Positions 52,497-60,647 of a stretch of 64,000 bases of DNA are shown here, piece after piece. The position numbers and the translations under genes are program-made. Every line of letters starts with the position of its first letter. Within the stretch, counting starts at the first letter, position 1. Origin of the DNA: Steroidobacteraceae bacterium (GTDB lineage: Bacteria; Pseudomonadota; Gammaproteobacteria; Steroidobacterales; Steroidobacteraceae); contig JANWJS010000037.1 of assembly GCA_025451845.1 (NCBI GenBank), positions 124,001 through 188,000 on the forward strand, read 5' to 3'. The notes under the pieces were generated by a model that worked only from the letters and a program-made list of their open reading frames with translations, ran no database searches and was not told the DNA's origin.

Positions 52497-53108
52497 CTAC
52501 TCGTTGGCATTGAACGCAATGCAGATGCGCGGCTCGTCGCCCTCATGCGGCTCGACGTAATGCTCCATCCAGCAGGGGAATAGCACGAGGAGACCCGTGC
52601 TCGGCTTCAGGCGAACGTCGGCGTGCCCATTGGGGACGGGGCCCTTGACGATTCCGTGGAGCACGCCCGCACGGGGGTCTCGAAAACAGAGCGCGCCCGA
52701 GCCCGTGGGGACTTTGAGGTAGAAACTCCCGGAGAGAAGCGAGCCCTCGTGCATGTGCAGGAAGTTGAAGCCCCCGCGGTCGTGCAGGTTGACCCACGAC
52801 TGCACTTGCAACAGCTGACTTCCTCGGCCCATTTCACCCAGCGCGGTCGCGCATGCCGAATGGACGGCCTGCCGTAAAGGAGCCCAAACGGGCCGCTCGA
52901 GAACATCCATTTCGTTGCTGTTCCAACCGCTGCGGTTGGTCCGACCCGCAGGCGCCGGGCTTGCGGCGCGCAGCGCAAGCACCCAACTCGTCCATTCCGC
53001 GAAGCGCGGCTGCAGCGCATCGAGAGGAGCCTGCCAGATCCGGGTCGGAAAGAGATCGTAGGACTGCAGTGAGGGAGTCGATATCTCGCCCATCGTCTCG
53101 GCCCTCAT
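52497..53108 (-). CDS. putative 2OG-Fe(II) oxygenase (TIGR02466-like)
   Basis: A 203-residue single-domain protein of the double-stranded beta-helix type. QVQSWVNLHDRGGFNFLHMH and SGSFYLKVPTGSGALCFRDP match the family. FPCWMEHYVEP supplies the distal His (H183), and R194 in PRICIAFN the 2-oxoglutarate-binding Arg. The first metal pair is probably H118 or H120 with E121 (HMHEGS; many members have HPGS). ATG overlaps the stop of the GH65-like gene (ATGA), so it is the last gene of a three-gene operon. Such genes are often near TonB-dependent receptors; the substrate is not known. Confidence 0.75.
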   Translation of the reverse strand: MRAETMGEISTPSLQSYDLFPTRIWQAPLDALQPRFAEWTSWVLALRAASPAPAGRTNRSGWNSNEMDVLERPVWAPLRQAVHSACATALGEMGRGSQLLQVQSWVNLHDRGGFNFLHMHEGSLLSGSFYLKVPTGSGALCFRDPRAGVLHGIVKGPVPNGHADVRLKPSTGLLVLFPCWMEHYVEPHEGDEPRICIAFNANE

Positions 53109-55390
53109 CGTAGTCCGCTGAGGTGCGCCACACCTGTCGGATCGCGTAGTACGCGGATGGTCAGCCGCCGCCCGCGGAACGTGACATTACGCAGAGTGAG
53201 TGAGACCCATCCGGACGGCAATGCGGGAGGATACGCGGCGACGAGCCCCGTTGCGCGAATCCTGAGCCCGGTGAGCCCATAGATCAGACTCTGCAGGTAC
53301 GACCCGGAACCCGTGAGGAACGGGCCGACCTCGTTGCTCGCGGTCTCGGTGCACGCATCATACGGCGATTTAAGGGTGCCGCCGGTCTCGAACAGCTTGG
53401 CCCACGCGGCCGCCTGCGCGCCGAGATCCGCCTCGTCCGCGGCCGAAACCCGCGGCAGGATGCCCATGCTGACCTCGCCGACCGAGCTCGCCGCGTCCCG
53501 CTGTATGGCGTGGCGGTAGTCACTCTGTCGCAATGCGCGCGGCATCTGGAAATCAAGGGCCGGCAGGAAGAGCAGCGCCACCGGCCCGCCGCCGAAATCC
53601 TCGCCGTGGGTCGTCACCGAAGGGGCGAATGCCAGGTGATACTGCCCGTTCGGCGCCATCGGGATGTATAGCCCGTGCGCGACGTGACTCCAGTCGGCAT
53701 CCGGCTGTGCGCCGATCACTTTGGCGGCGGCGACAGCAAAATCGAGCGCCTTGGCCGCACCGAGATTGGTGAACGTATCGTCGGGAATGTCGGCGTTCGA
53801 CTCCGCAACCGAGGTGACGTGCAGGATGTCGTAGCGCCTGCGGCTCGCATCGTACGTCGCGCGGCTCGCCCAGAAGCGGGCCACTTCACGGATCACAGGC
53901 CAACCGTGCGCGCGCAGCCAGCTGCGATCGAGCGTTGCGAGGTAATACTGCCATTGGGCGATGGCCACTTCCGAATTGACGTGGTTCTCACTTTTGGAGA
54001 GGAGGTCTGCCGAGTGCGGTATCTGCTCGGTGCCCTTCTGCGGGTCCGACTCCCACGGAAACATGGCGCCCCGGTATCCGTACTGGCGCGCGCGTCCACG
54101 CGCCGCCGCGAGGGTGCGCTCACGAAAGGCCAGGATGGATTGCGCGCGTCGCGGATGGAGGAGCAGCAACGCAGGGAACATCCAGGTATCGCTGTCCCAG
54201 AAGACGTGGCCGGCGTAGCAGAGCGTCAGCCCGCAGGGTCCGGTGGCCCACGCCGTGTCAGGAGCGACGCTCGCAAGCAGGTAGTAGAGCTGCGCGTGCG
54301 CGACCTGCTGCGCCCGCGGATCGCCTTTGATCAGGATGTCCGATTGCCAGAGCGCTTGCCACGCCGCGCGCTGCGCGCTCGCCAGCTCTTCGAACCCCTG
54401 CATGCGCGCCTGACGCGCGAGTGTGAGATCTTCCGCCGCGCCGCCGCCCCAGCCCGAGCGCGACAGCGCAACGAACTTGCTGAAATCGTAGGTATGGCCC
54501 TTCGCAACGCGCAGGGTCACATCGAGCGCCAGGCGATCCGCGGCGCGGCTCACACTGACTTGGGCCCCATGCGCCTGCAGCGGCAATGCGATCGCCGCCG
54601 CCATCGCCATCGGCAGCCCGTTCTCGGCCTTACCCGCCAGCGACAATGTCAGCGTGCGCGCGTCACCGCTTGTCGCGGTGACCTCCGTGTAGCCCGGATA
54701 CCAGAGAGCGGCGCGGTCCGCAGTGGCCGGCGGATGCGGTTGCAGCGCGATACCGCGGGCCGCGAGCGCCTGGTCCTGCTCGGGTCCGGTCCACCGGCCG
54801 AGCGGCAGCCTCGGCGTGTGCTGTCGCCACAAGGTCAGGGGGAAAGACACGCGAACCCAACCGTCATACTCCGGAGTCAGCGCGAGACGAGTCACCGCAA
54901 GATGCGGCGAGGACTCACTGACGAACGTAATGACCTGCACCGCGGTCTGCCGTCCCTGATCGCTGTAGGAGTATCGGGTGGTCAGTATGCCCGCGCGCAT
55001 GTCGAGCATCTGGCGATAGTCGGCAAAACGGGCGGCGTTCAGAGGCCCTTCGTTGAGCCAGTCATCCTGCGGGCCGGCGCGGCGCGGCGCGAAGTCGATT
55101 GCGGTCCAGCCGGGCACGAGTGCCGGACGCGAGATGTCTCCGGGGCGGTAATCCATCAGGCCCACCAGATAGGTCTGCGCGGGCCCGGTGCCGCGTGGTG
55201 TGGTCTGGGTCGCGATATACCCGTTGCCGAGCAGCCCGGGGAAATAATCGGGCAATTGCTCGAGCCCAGTGCTCAACTGGAAGCTCGCGTCGGTCGCCTG
55301 CCCCGCGGCCACGACCGGGAGCAGCAGCGCGCAGAGAAAGACGTACGCGACATTTGTCATCGGGGGAAAGCGGCTGCCGGGATCTCTCAT
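53105..55390 (-). CDS. secreted GH65-like glycoside hydrolase
   Basis: A 761-residue protein (751 from the internal ATG 55360) with a signal peptide (VAYVFLCALLLPVVAAGQA). An N-terminal beta-sandwich precedes an (alpha/alpha)6 barrel: GHVFWDSDTWMFPALLLLHP, GAMFPWESDPQKGTEQ and HVTSVAESNADIPDDTFTN, the position of the general acid Glu in GH65 (GPDE in phosphorylases; here the residue before the Glu is Ala). It is probably an acid trehalase- or kojibiose-type alpha-glucosidase acting outside the cytoplasm. ATG 55390 overlaps the stop of the upstream glycosidase (ATGA). Confidence 0.8.
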   Translation of the reverse strand: MRDPGSRFPPMTNVAYVFLCALLLPVVAAGQATDASFQLSTGLEQLPDYFPGLLGNGYIATQTTPRGTGPAQTYLVGLMDYRPGDISRPALVPGWTAIDFAPRRAGPQDDWLNEGPLNAARFADYRQMLDMRAGILTTRYSYSDQGRQTAVQVITFVSESSPHLAVTRLALTPEYDGWVRVSFPLTLWRQHTPRLPLGRWTGPEQDQALAARGIALQPHPPATADRAALWYPGYTEVTATSGDARTLTLSLAGKAENGLPMAMAAAIALPLQAHGAQVSVSRAADRLALDVTLRVAKGHTYDFSKFVALSRSGWGGGAAEDLTLARQARMQGFEELASAQRAAWQALWQSDILIKGDPRAQQVAHAQLYYLLASVAPDTAWATGPCGLTLCYAGHVFWDSDTWMFPALLLLHPRRAQSILAFRERTLAAARGRARQYGYRGAMFPWESDPQKGTEQIPHSADLLSKSENHVNSEVAIAQWQYYLATLDRSWLRAHGWPVIREVARFWASRATYDASRRRYDILHVTSVAESNADIPDDTFTNLGAAKALDFAVAAAKVIGAQPDADWSHVAHGLYIPMAPNGQYHLAFAPSVTTHGEDFGGGPVALLFLPALDFQMPRALRQSDYRHAIQRDAASSVGEVSMGILPRVSAADEADLGAQAAAWAKLFETGGTLKSPYDACTETASNEVGPFLTGSGSYLQSLIYGLTGLRIRATGLVAAYPPALPSGWVSLTLRNVTFRGRRLTIRVLRDPTGVAHLSGLR

Positions 55391-57522
55391 CGCGCGGATC
55401 CGGTCAGCGCCGGCTGTGGGCCCCCAGACAACGGCCAGCGGAGCCCATGAGATACGGACGTAACCGGCGCGAGACGCGGCGGCCTGACTGCCAGATACAC
55501 CGTGCTCCAGAGCTGCGCGGCGTTGGACTCATCAGCGTCCGCCGCGGACGAGCCAAACGGCCGCAGCTGGTAGCGGCCGGCCTCGTACGACCACGACCAA
55601 AGCTCCGCATTCTGCATGGAGCGGGTGGCCTCGATCCCGGACCACAAGACTCGCTGCGCCTTGACGAGATCGGCGCGCACGCCAGCGGGAAGGTCGTGCC
55701 TTTCGAGCTGGTGCGCCAGCCCCGCGGCGAAGAGCGCCTGCTGCCAGGACCAGACGACCGTGCCGTGGTAGGCGTTGCGGCTGAAGAGCTTCTGCAGCGC
55801 GGGCGCACAGAAAACCGGGTTTGCAACCACCATGCCGACGCCCGTCATCAGCCCTGCGGGAAACGGACGCATCAGCGCGGAGACGATGTCATCCAGGGCT
55901 TGCGGCTCGGGGTCCGCGAAGAGCAGTAGAAATCCCTCGTCCGAGTGCATGACCGGGATCGGCTCGCCCGCTGCCGACAGCGACAGGGCATGAAAGCGCA
56001 GGGCTCCGCGACCCAACGCGGCGAGCGCCGGCTGCGACGGCACGTCCTGCGAGTCGGCATAGATCTCGATCGCATTGGCGGCCACGGAGTGGCTCAGGGT
56101 CACCGCAAAGAGCGGCGGGGCCTGCTCGCGCCAGACCTGCGCCATCCGCGCCGCGCCGGCAAAGAGCGTGCGGTCGGGCGCGGTCAGATAAGGCGACAGG
56201 AGACCGCTGCCGGCCAACCGGGCGGCGGCGGAAAGAGCTGCCGGAACCAACACAGCGTTGACATCGTAGGGATAGCGCCCGCCGCCGAGACCAGTCCCGC
56301 TGTCCCGCCAATCGCCGACGATCTCCCCGGGCTTGAGGCCGATGAGGTGCGCGACGATGGGCGCTTTGGCAAAGGCCTCCGCGCCTTGCACGACGTAGCG
56401 CAGGTTCTGCACGAGTGCGGCGCCGCGCGTGCCGCGGCGCTCCGACGGCCCGCCGACAATCGCCGCAAGAAAAGCGGCCGAGCGCGCCCGGGCATCGGGC
56501 TGCAGGATCCAGTCTGCGGCGAGCGGCGCGAGCAGGTAGTCCTCGTCGATCATCTTGTAGTCATATACCGGCGCCGCCGAGCGCGACCCATCCGCCTTCA
56601 TGTGCTCGAGCACCGCCCCCTCGCCGATGTCCTCTTCATGCGCCACCTCGCCCTGAGGCGAGAGGCGCGCGAGCACGGAGTCGAGCCCGTCCTCGACCGC
56701 ACTCGGACTCAGGACCGGGAGCAGCAAAGTGGTGCTCATCAGGGTATCGCGGCCGAAGTAAGTATCGAACCGCCAGGAGCCGGCGAGGAGCTTCTCGCGA
56801 TACGCGAGAAAGGCGAGCGTCTCGCGTGCGCCGCGATCCGCTGCGGAGGAGTTGCGCAGCAGCTCGTGTCCGGCGAGCGGAACGAGCGGCGGCTCGCCCG
56901 TGAGGCCCGTGACCCGAAGGTCGATCGCTCCGCCCGCTCCCGCGAATATGCGCCTCCCGTGGATCCGGCCGTCCAGCACGTCGATCTGCAGCCGGTATCC
57001 TGCTGCGCCGTCGAGCCTATCGCGAGTCCACGTGAAGGTATGCCCCTTTAGGGACGGCGCCACGATGATGTCCTCGGGTAAGGTTCCGAGCGATTGATAG
57101 TCGCGCAGCACGCGGACGCTGGAGAGCACCGCTTGGTGGATGTCGAGCTCCCGAGCCGCGAGCGTCACCTCGGCCGAAATTCCGTACAACGTTCTACCCT
57201 TCCTGTCCCGCTCCTGGTCGCGCTGCGGCGTGCCGTGAATCTTCCAGGCCGCATTGCCGAACTGATGTCCGAACCAGAGACCGACGCCGCTGTTGCCGGC
57301 AGGGAAAGCGATGAGGATGCGCGGCACCGGTCCGGAGCGCAGCACCAGATGGGCAGAGACAGGTCCCTGCCGCAGGAAATAATTGAGGATCCGGCCTTCG
57401 CGCACCTGGAAGGCGAGCTGTGGCTTTGCCGCTGACGGCGAGGCGGCCGCTGGAAGCACCGGAAGGAGCAAGCAAGCGGCCGACGCGGCCCGCAGGATCA
57501 GAGAGGCTCGTGACTGATTCAT
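55387..57522 (-). CDS. secreted (alpha/alpha)6-barrel glycosidase-like protein
   Basis: A 711-residue exported protein (signal AASAACLLLPVLPAAAS). SWRFDTYFGRDTLMSTTLLL, EGAVLEHMKADGSRS, YDYKMIDEDYLLAPLAADW and VVWSWQQALFAAGLAHQLER resemble amylo-alpha-1,6-glucosidase, GH15 and GH63-type toroids. I cannot assign a numbered family. ATG 57522 is used for its signal peptide; upstream in-frame sequence lacks conserved features. It is first in the glycosidase-glycosidase-oxygenase operon and divergent from the TonB-dependent receptor, so the two sides probably respond to the same glycan. Confidence 0.7.
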   Translation of the reverse strand: MNQSRASLILRAASAACLLLPVLPAAASPSAAKPQLAFQVREGRILNYFLRQGPVSAHLVLRSGPVPRILIAFPAGNSGVGLWFGHQFGNAAWKIHGTPQRDQERDRKGRTLYGISAEVTLAARELDIHQAVLSSVRVLRDYQSLGTLPEDIIVAPSLKGHTFTWTRDRLDGAAGYRLQIDVLDGRIHGRRIFAGAGGAIDLRVTGLTGEPPLVPLAGHELLRNSSAADRGARETLAFLAYREKLLAGSWRFDTYFGRDTLMSTTLLLPVLSPSAVEDGLDSVLARLSPQGEVAHEEDIGEGAVLEHMKADGSRSAAPVYDYKMIDEDYLLAPLAADWILQPDARARSAAFLAAIVGGPSERRGTRGAALVQNLRYVVQGAEAFAKAPIVAHLIGLKPGEIVGDWRDSGTGLGGGRYPYDVNAVLVPAALSAAARLAGSGLLSPYLTAPDRTLFAGAARMAQVWREQAPPLFAVTLSHSVAANAIEIYADSQDVPSQPALAALGRGALRFHALSLSAAGEPIPVMHSDEGFLLLFADPEPQALDDIVSALMRPFPAGLMTGVGMVVANPVFCAPALQKLFSRNAYHGTVVWSWQQALFAAGLAHQLERHDLPAGVRADLVKAQRVLWSGIEATRSMQNAELWSWSYEAGRYQLRPFGSSAADADESNAAQLWSTVYLAVRPPRLAPVTSVSHGLRWPLSGGPQPALTGSAR

Positions 57523-57872
57523 GGGCGGACGCAGCCTCTGCCGGCTTGTGGCGAATCGGCGACTTATAGCTTGTTCACTCGCCGTCGTCACGCACGTCGG
57601 CAATCCCGATGGCATGGCCACGCCAATCCCGTGCCGCGTGAAAATTTCGTTGCGATTCGCAATGGCGGAGTTCCGCGGCTCAAACGTCTTCCTCAGGGAT
57701 GACTGCTCGATCCATACCGGTCGTTTCCGAGAAGCGCGCCGCCGCAGACTCAGCTCAGGCTGCGCGCCTCGAAGACGTTGCGATCGCGCAACAACCGCTT
57801 CCGGACGAGGGTCGTCACTGCACTGAGTCTCGCCGCCTGCAGCAGGCGGCACTTCGAATTGGGGGAATTTGC
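57523..57872. promoter_or_regulatory. 350-base divergent control region with two TTGCG palindromes
   Basis: The region separates the glycosidase operon from the TonB-dependent receptor. It has TTGCGA-T-TCGCAA at 57650-57662 and GTTGCG-ATCG-CGCAAC at 57777-57792, about 127 bases apart. Both are perfect inverted repeats with TTGCG half-sites, of the sort bound by LacI- or GntR-type sugar regulators. No regulator gene is adjacent. No gene is seen in the interval. Confidence 0.5.
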
Positions 57873-60464
57873 ATGAGAGTCAAAGCCAAGAAATCGCCCC
57901 GCGGGGGCGCCCATCCCTCCCGGGCCCTCGGGTCCGTCCATCCCAACACCGTGGCGGCCGTCGTCGCCGGGATTCTCGGTGCGGGCGGCCTTGCCGTGAC
58001 CGGAAGCGCTCGTGCGCAGACTGCGCCGCCACCGGCGGCTGCTCCCACGACCGCGCAGATGGGAATGACGACTACCCAGAGCCTCCAGGAAGTCGTCGTC
58101 ACAGCCACGGCGACCGCAGTGAAAAAGCTGGACGCGAGCTACAACATCGTAACGGCGTCCATGCAGCAGATTGCCATGGCGAACCCCGGAAGTGCAGCCG
58201 AAATCTACAAACTCTCGCCTGGCGTGTGGCCGGAAGCATCCGGCGGACCGACCGGCGTCAACATCGACGTGGCCGGCTTTCCCTTGGGCGGCGGCGATTC
58301 CCCGTATTTCACCACCATGCTCGAGGGCCTGCCCCTCTACGGCTCCCCTTTTCTGTCCTTCATGGATAACAGCTCGCTGATACGGATGGATGACACGGTC
58401 GATCGCGTCGAGATCGTCCAGGGCGGCCCCGCCGCAATCTTCGGCCCGGGCCAGCCGGGTGCGACGGCAAACTTCATCCTGCGAACCGGCAAGGACAAAC
58501 AGGTTGGATCGATCGGCGTCACCTACGGCTCCGAAGGAGAGGAGCGCATCGATGCGTTCGAGAGCGGCAAGGTGGCTGACGGCTGGTACGGCAGCATCGG
58601 CGGCTATTACATGCAATCCGATGGTGTGCGCGACCCGCAGTATCTGGGCTTCGTCGAAGGGCAGCTGACGGCCACCCTGAAGCATGATCTCGACCACGGG
58701 TCGATCCTGTTCTGGGCCAGAACCCTGCATGCCCATGATATGTGGGTCGCCGACTTTCCTTATACCGTGAACGGCGGCTCGGTCGACACCTATCCCGGCT
58801 TCGATCAGCTCAATTCCACCTACAACAGCAAGCAGCTCCAGAATTTCCAGGTGCCGGATCCCGCGTGTAACTGCTTCCAGAACGACGACATCAGCGCGGG
58901 CCGTGGCGCGCAGCTGAATTATTTCGGTTCGCAGCTCAAGGAGGCGTTCGGCGACGGCTGGTCGATCAGCAACGACTTGATATTCGACGGCGGGCTCGTC
59001 CCGACGTACGCGCTGGTCAACAATGGCAATCCCCAGACGCTGACGTCGTTCATCGCCGCGTTGACCTTGCCCAGCCCCCTGACCGCGGGCATGGTGCAGG
59101 CCGCCTATCCCAACGGTCAGGCAGTGAATCCCAACCAGAGCGTGGTCACCGAGCAGGTGTGGGACGTGCAGAAGAAGATCGTGAGCGTCATCGATGAATT
59201 TCGCCTGAACAAGGATCTTGGCTTCGGTAACACCCTGACCGGCGGGGTGTATTTGGCCCACTACACCATGAACGACAACTGGTCGTTGAGCTCCAACGTG
59301 CTGATTACCAATCAGCCGAACGCGGCGCCGATCATCCTGTCCGCCGCCACGGGCGGCAATGTCTACCAGGTCACCAGCCCTCAGGGCATCGAGAATGCCA
59401 ACGGGGGCTACTACATCCTGCAGAACGGCCGCGCCACGAACATCGCCCCCTATATCTCCGACTCTTGGAAGATCAATCGTTGGCTGTTCGATGCCGGGCT
59501 GCGCGTCGAGCACATCAACCTGGATCAGGAGACAACCAATACCTCGAACGTTCAGCTGGGCACCAAGTACGACCTGTGGGACAACGCGGTCACCTTGCCC
59601 AACGGTACGTGGTCGCACGGCGATGAAAACAACACCATTCCGACGTTCTCCGTGGGCGCAAATTACGAATTCAACGATCATATGAGCGCCTATGTGCGCA
59701 TCAATAATGGTGTGCTTTTCGAGAACTTCGACGATGTCCGTTGCAACAACGGCGGGTGCCCGAACAGAACGCCTCTGCAGACGGTGCGCAACTACGAGTT
59801 CGGCTTCAAGATTCAGAACCGCTGGACGTACATCGACGCGTCGATTTACGACAAGACCTTCAAGGGAATTGCGTATACACCCACGAACATCCAGGACGTG
59901 CCGATCGGCCCGGCTTCCGTCTACGATTCTTCCTCGGTGGGCGGCCGCCTCGATGGCAGCGTGACTCCCTTCGCTGCCAGCGATAACCAACCCCTGAGCA
60001 CCTTCAAGATCGACGTCAATGGCATCTACGAAAGAGCCCATTACACGGACTTCGTGGGCTGCTACCTATACCAGAACATCCAAGGTCAGACGGTCTGCGG
60101 CTCGGCGAACGGCAACCAGCTCGCGCGTCTGCCGAAGTTTCAGTTCCGGGTGACACCGAGCGACACGCAGTCCTTCGCCTGGGGCTCACTGACCGAGCAA
60201 TTGACGTACGAGAGCATCGGTCGGCGCTTCCAGGACAGCACGAACCTGACGCCGTTGCCCGCTTATTACGACCTGGCTTTCGGCGTCGATGCGTTTATCG
60301 GAGAGAGCTTCGAGCTGCGGGTGCTCGGCTCGAACATCACCAACCAGCTCGGGTTGACCGAGGGTAATGCCCGGTTCGGCGGCAACACTGTGCAGAATAA
60401 CGTCGGTTTCGGACGTTCGATCCTTGGTCGTGAAGTCAACGTAACAGCCAAGTACTACTGGTAA
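57873..60464 (+). CDS. TonB-dependent outer-membrane receptor
   Basis: An 863-residue receptor with a long signal (VAAVVAGILGAGGLAVTGSARAQ, given in part as a cleavable SARA-Q site), the TonB box region LQEVVVTATAT, a plug domain (about 85-205; DRVEIVQGGPAAIFGPGQPG, FILRTGK) and a 22-strand barrel ending in the aromatic KYYW. GGGGGA precedes ATG 57873. Two tandem hairpins follow the stop. It would import an oligosaccharide or other bulky ligand made accessible by the two secreted glycosidases encoded divergently. Confidence 0.92.
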   Translation: MRVKAKKSPRGGAHPSRALGSVHPNTVAAVVAGILGAGGLAVTGSARAQTAPPPAAAPTTAQMGMTTTQSLQEVVVTATATAVKKLDASYNIVTASMQQIAMANPGSAAEIYKLSPGVWPEASGGPTGVNIDVAGFPLGGGDSPYFTTMLEGLPLYGSPFLSFMDNSSLIRMDDTVDRVEIVQGGPAAIFGPGQPGATANFILRTGKDKQVGSIGVTYGSEGEERIDAFESGKVADGWYGSIGGYYMQSDGVRDPQYLGFVEGQLTATLKHDLDHGSILFWARTLHAHDMWVADFPYTVNGGSVDTYPGFDQLNSTYNSKQLQNFQVPDPACNCFQNDDISAGRGAQLNYFGSQLKEAFGDGWSISNDLIFDGGLVPTYALVNNGNPQTLTSFIAALTLPSPLTAGMVQAAYPNGQAVNPNQSVVTEQVWDVQKKIVSVIDEFRLNKDLGFGNTLTGGVYLAHYTMNDNWSLSSNVLITNQPNAAPIILSAATGGNVYQVTSPQGIENANGGYYILQNGRATNIAPYISDSWKINRWLFDAGLRVEHINLDQETTNTSNVQLGTKYDLWDNAVTLPNGTWSHGDENNTIPTFSVGANYEFNDHMSAYVRINNGVLFENFDDVRCNNGGCPNRTPLQTVRNYEFGFKIQNRWTYIDASIYDKTFKGIAYTPTNIQDVPIGPASVYDSSSVGGRLDGSVTPFAASDNQPLSTFKIDVNGIYERAHYTDFVGCYLYQNIQGQTVCGSANGNQLARLPKFQFRVTPSDTQSFAWGSLTEQLTYESIGRRFQDSTNLTPLPAYYDLAFGVDAFIGESFELRVLGSNITNQLGLTEGNARFGGNTVQNNVGFGRSILGREVNVTAKYYW

Positions 60465-60482
60465 CGTTGCGGAGACTCCCTC

Positions 60483-60540
60483 CCCTCACGGCGGCGTGAG
60501 GGAACAGCGGCGGCGCTCTTCCCCCGAGAGCGCCGCCGCT
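60483..60540 (+). terminator. tandem hairpins after the TonB-dependent receptor
   Basis: Hairpin 1: CCCTCACG (60483-60490), loop GCGG, CGTGAGGG (60495-60502). Hairpin 2: AGCGGCGGCGCTCT (60506-60519), 7-base loop, perfect 14-base complement (60527-60540). There is no T-tract after hairpin 2 (CGCTTC follows). The size suggests strong attenuation of read-through into the TPR gene or protection of the receptor mRNA end. Confidence 0.7.
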
Positions 60541-60647
60541 CGCTTCAGGAAGCGCCGTCCACGACCCGCTGCGTGCCGGCTCCTTCCGTGCGAGAATCAG
60601 CAGCTCGCTTCTGCGATGCTGCTTCGATTTACGGGGGTTCACCTCGA

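Noticed and set aside
53675-55450. 591-codon plus-strand frame opposite the GH65-like gene
   Set aside because: Composition is that of reversed codons in GC-rich DNA and no motif is visible.
57750-60041. 763-codon minus-strand frame across the TonB-dependent receptor
   Set aside because: Antisense shadow; the plus strand has plug and barrel motifs and a ribosome site.
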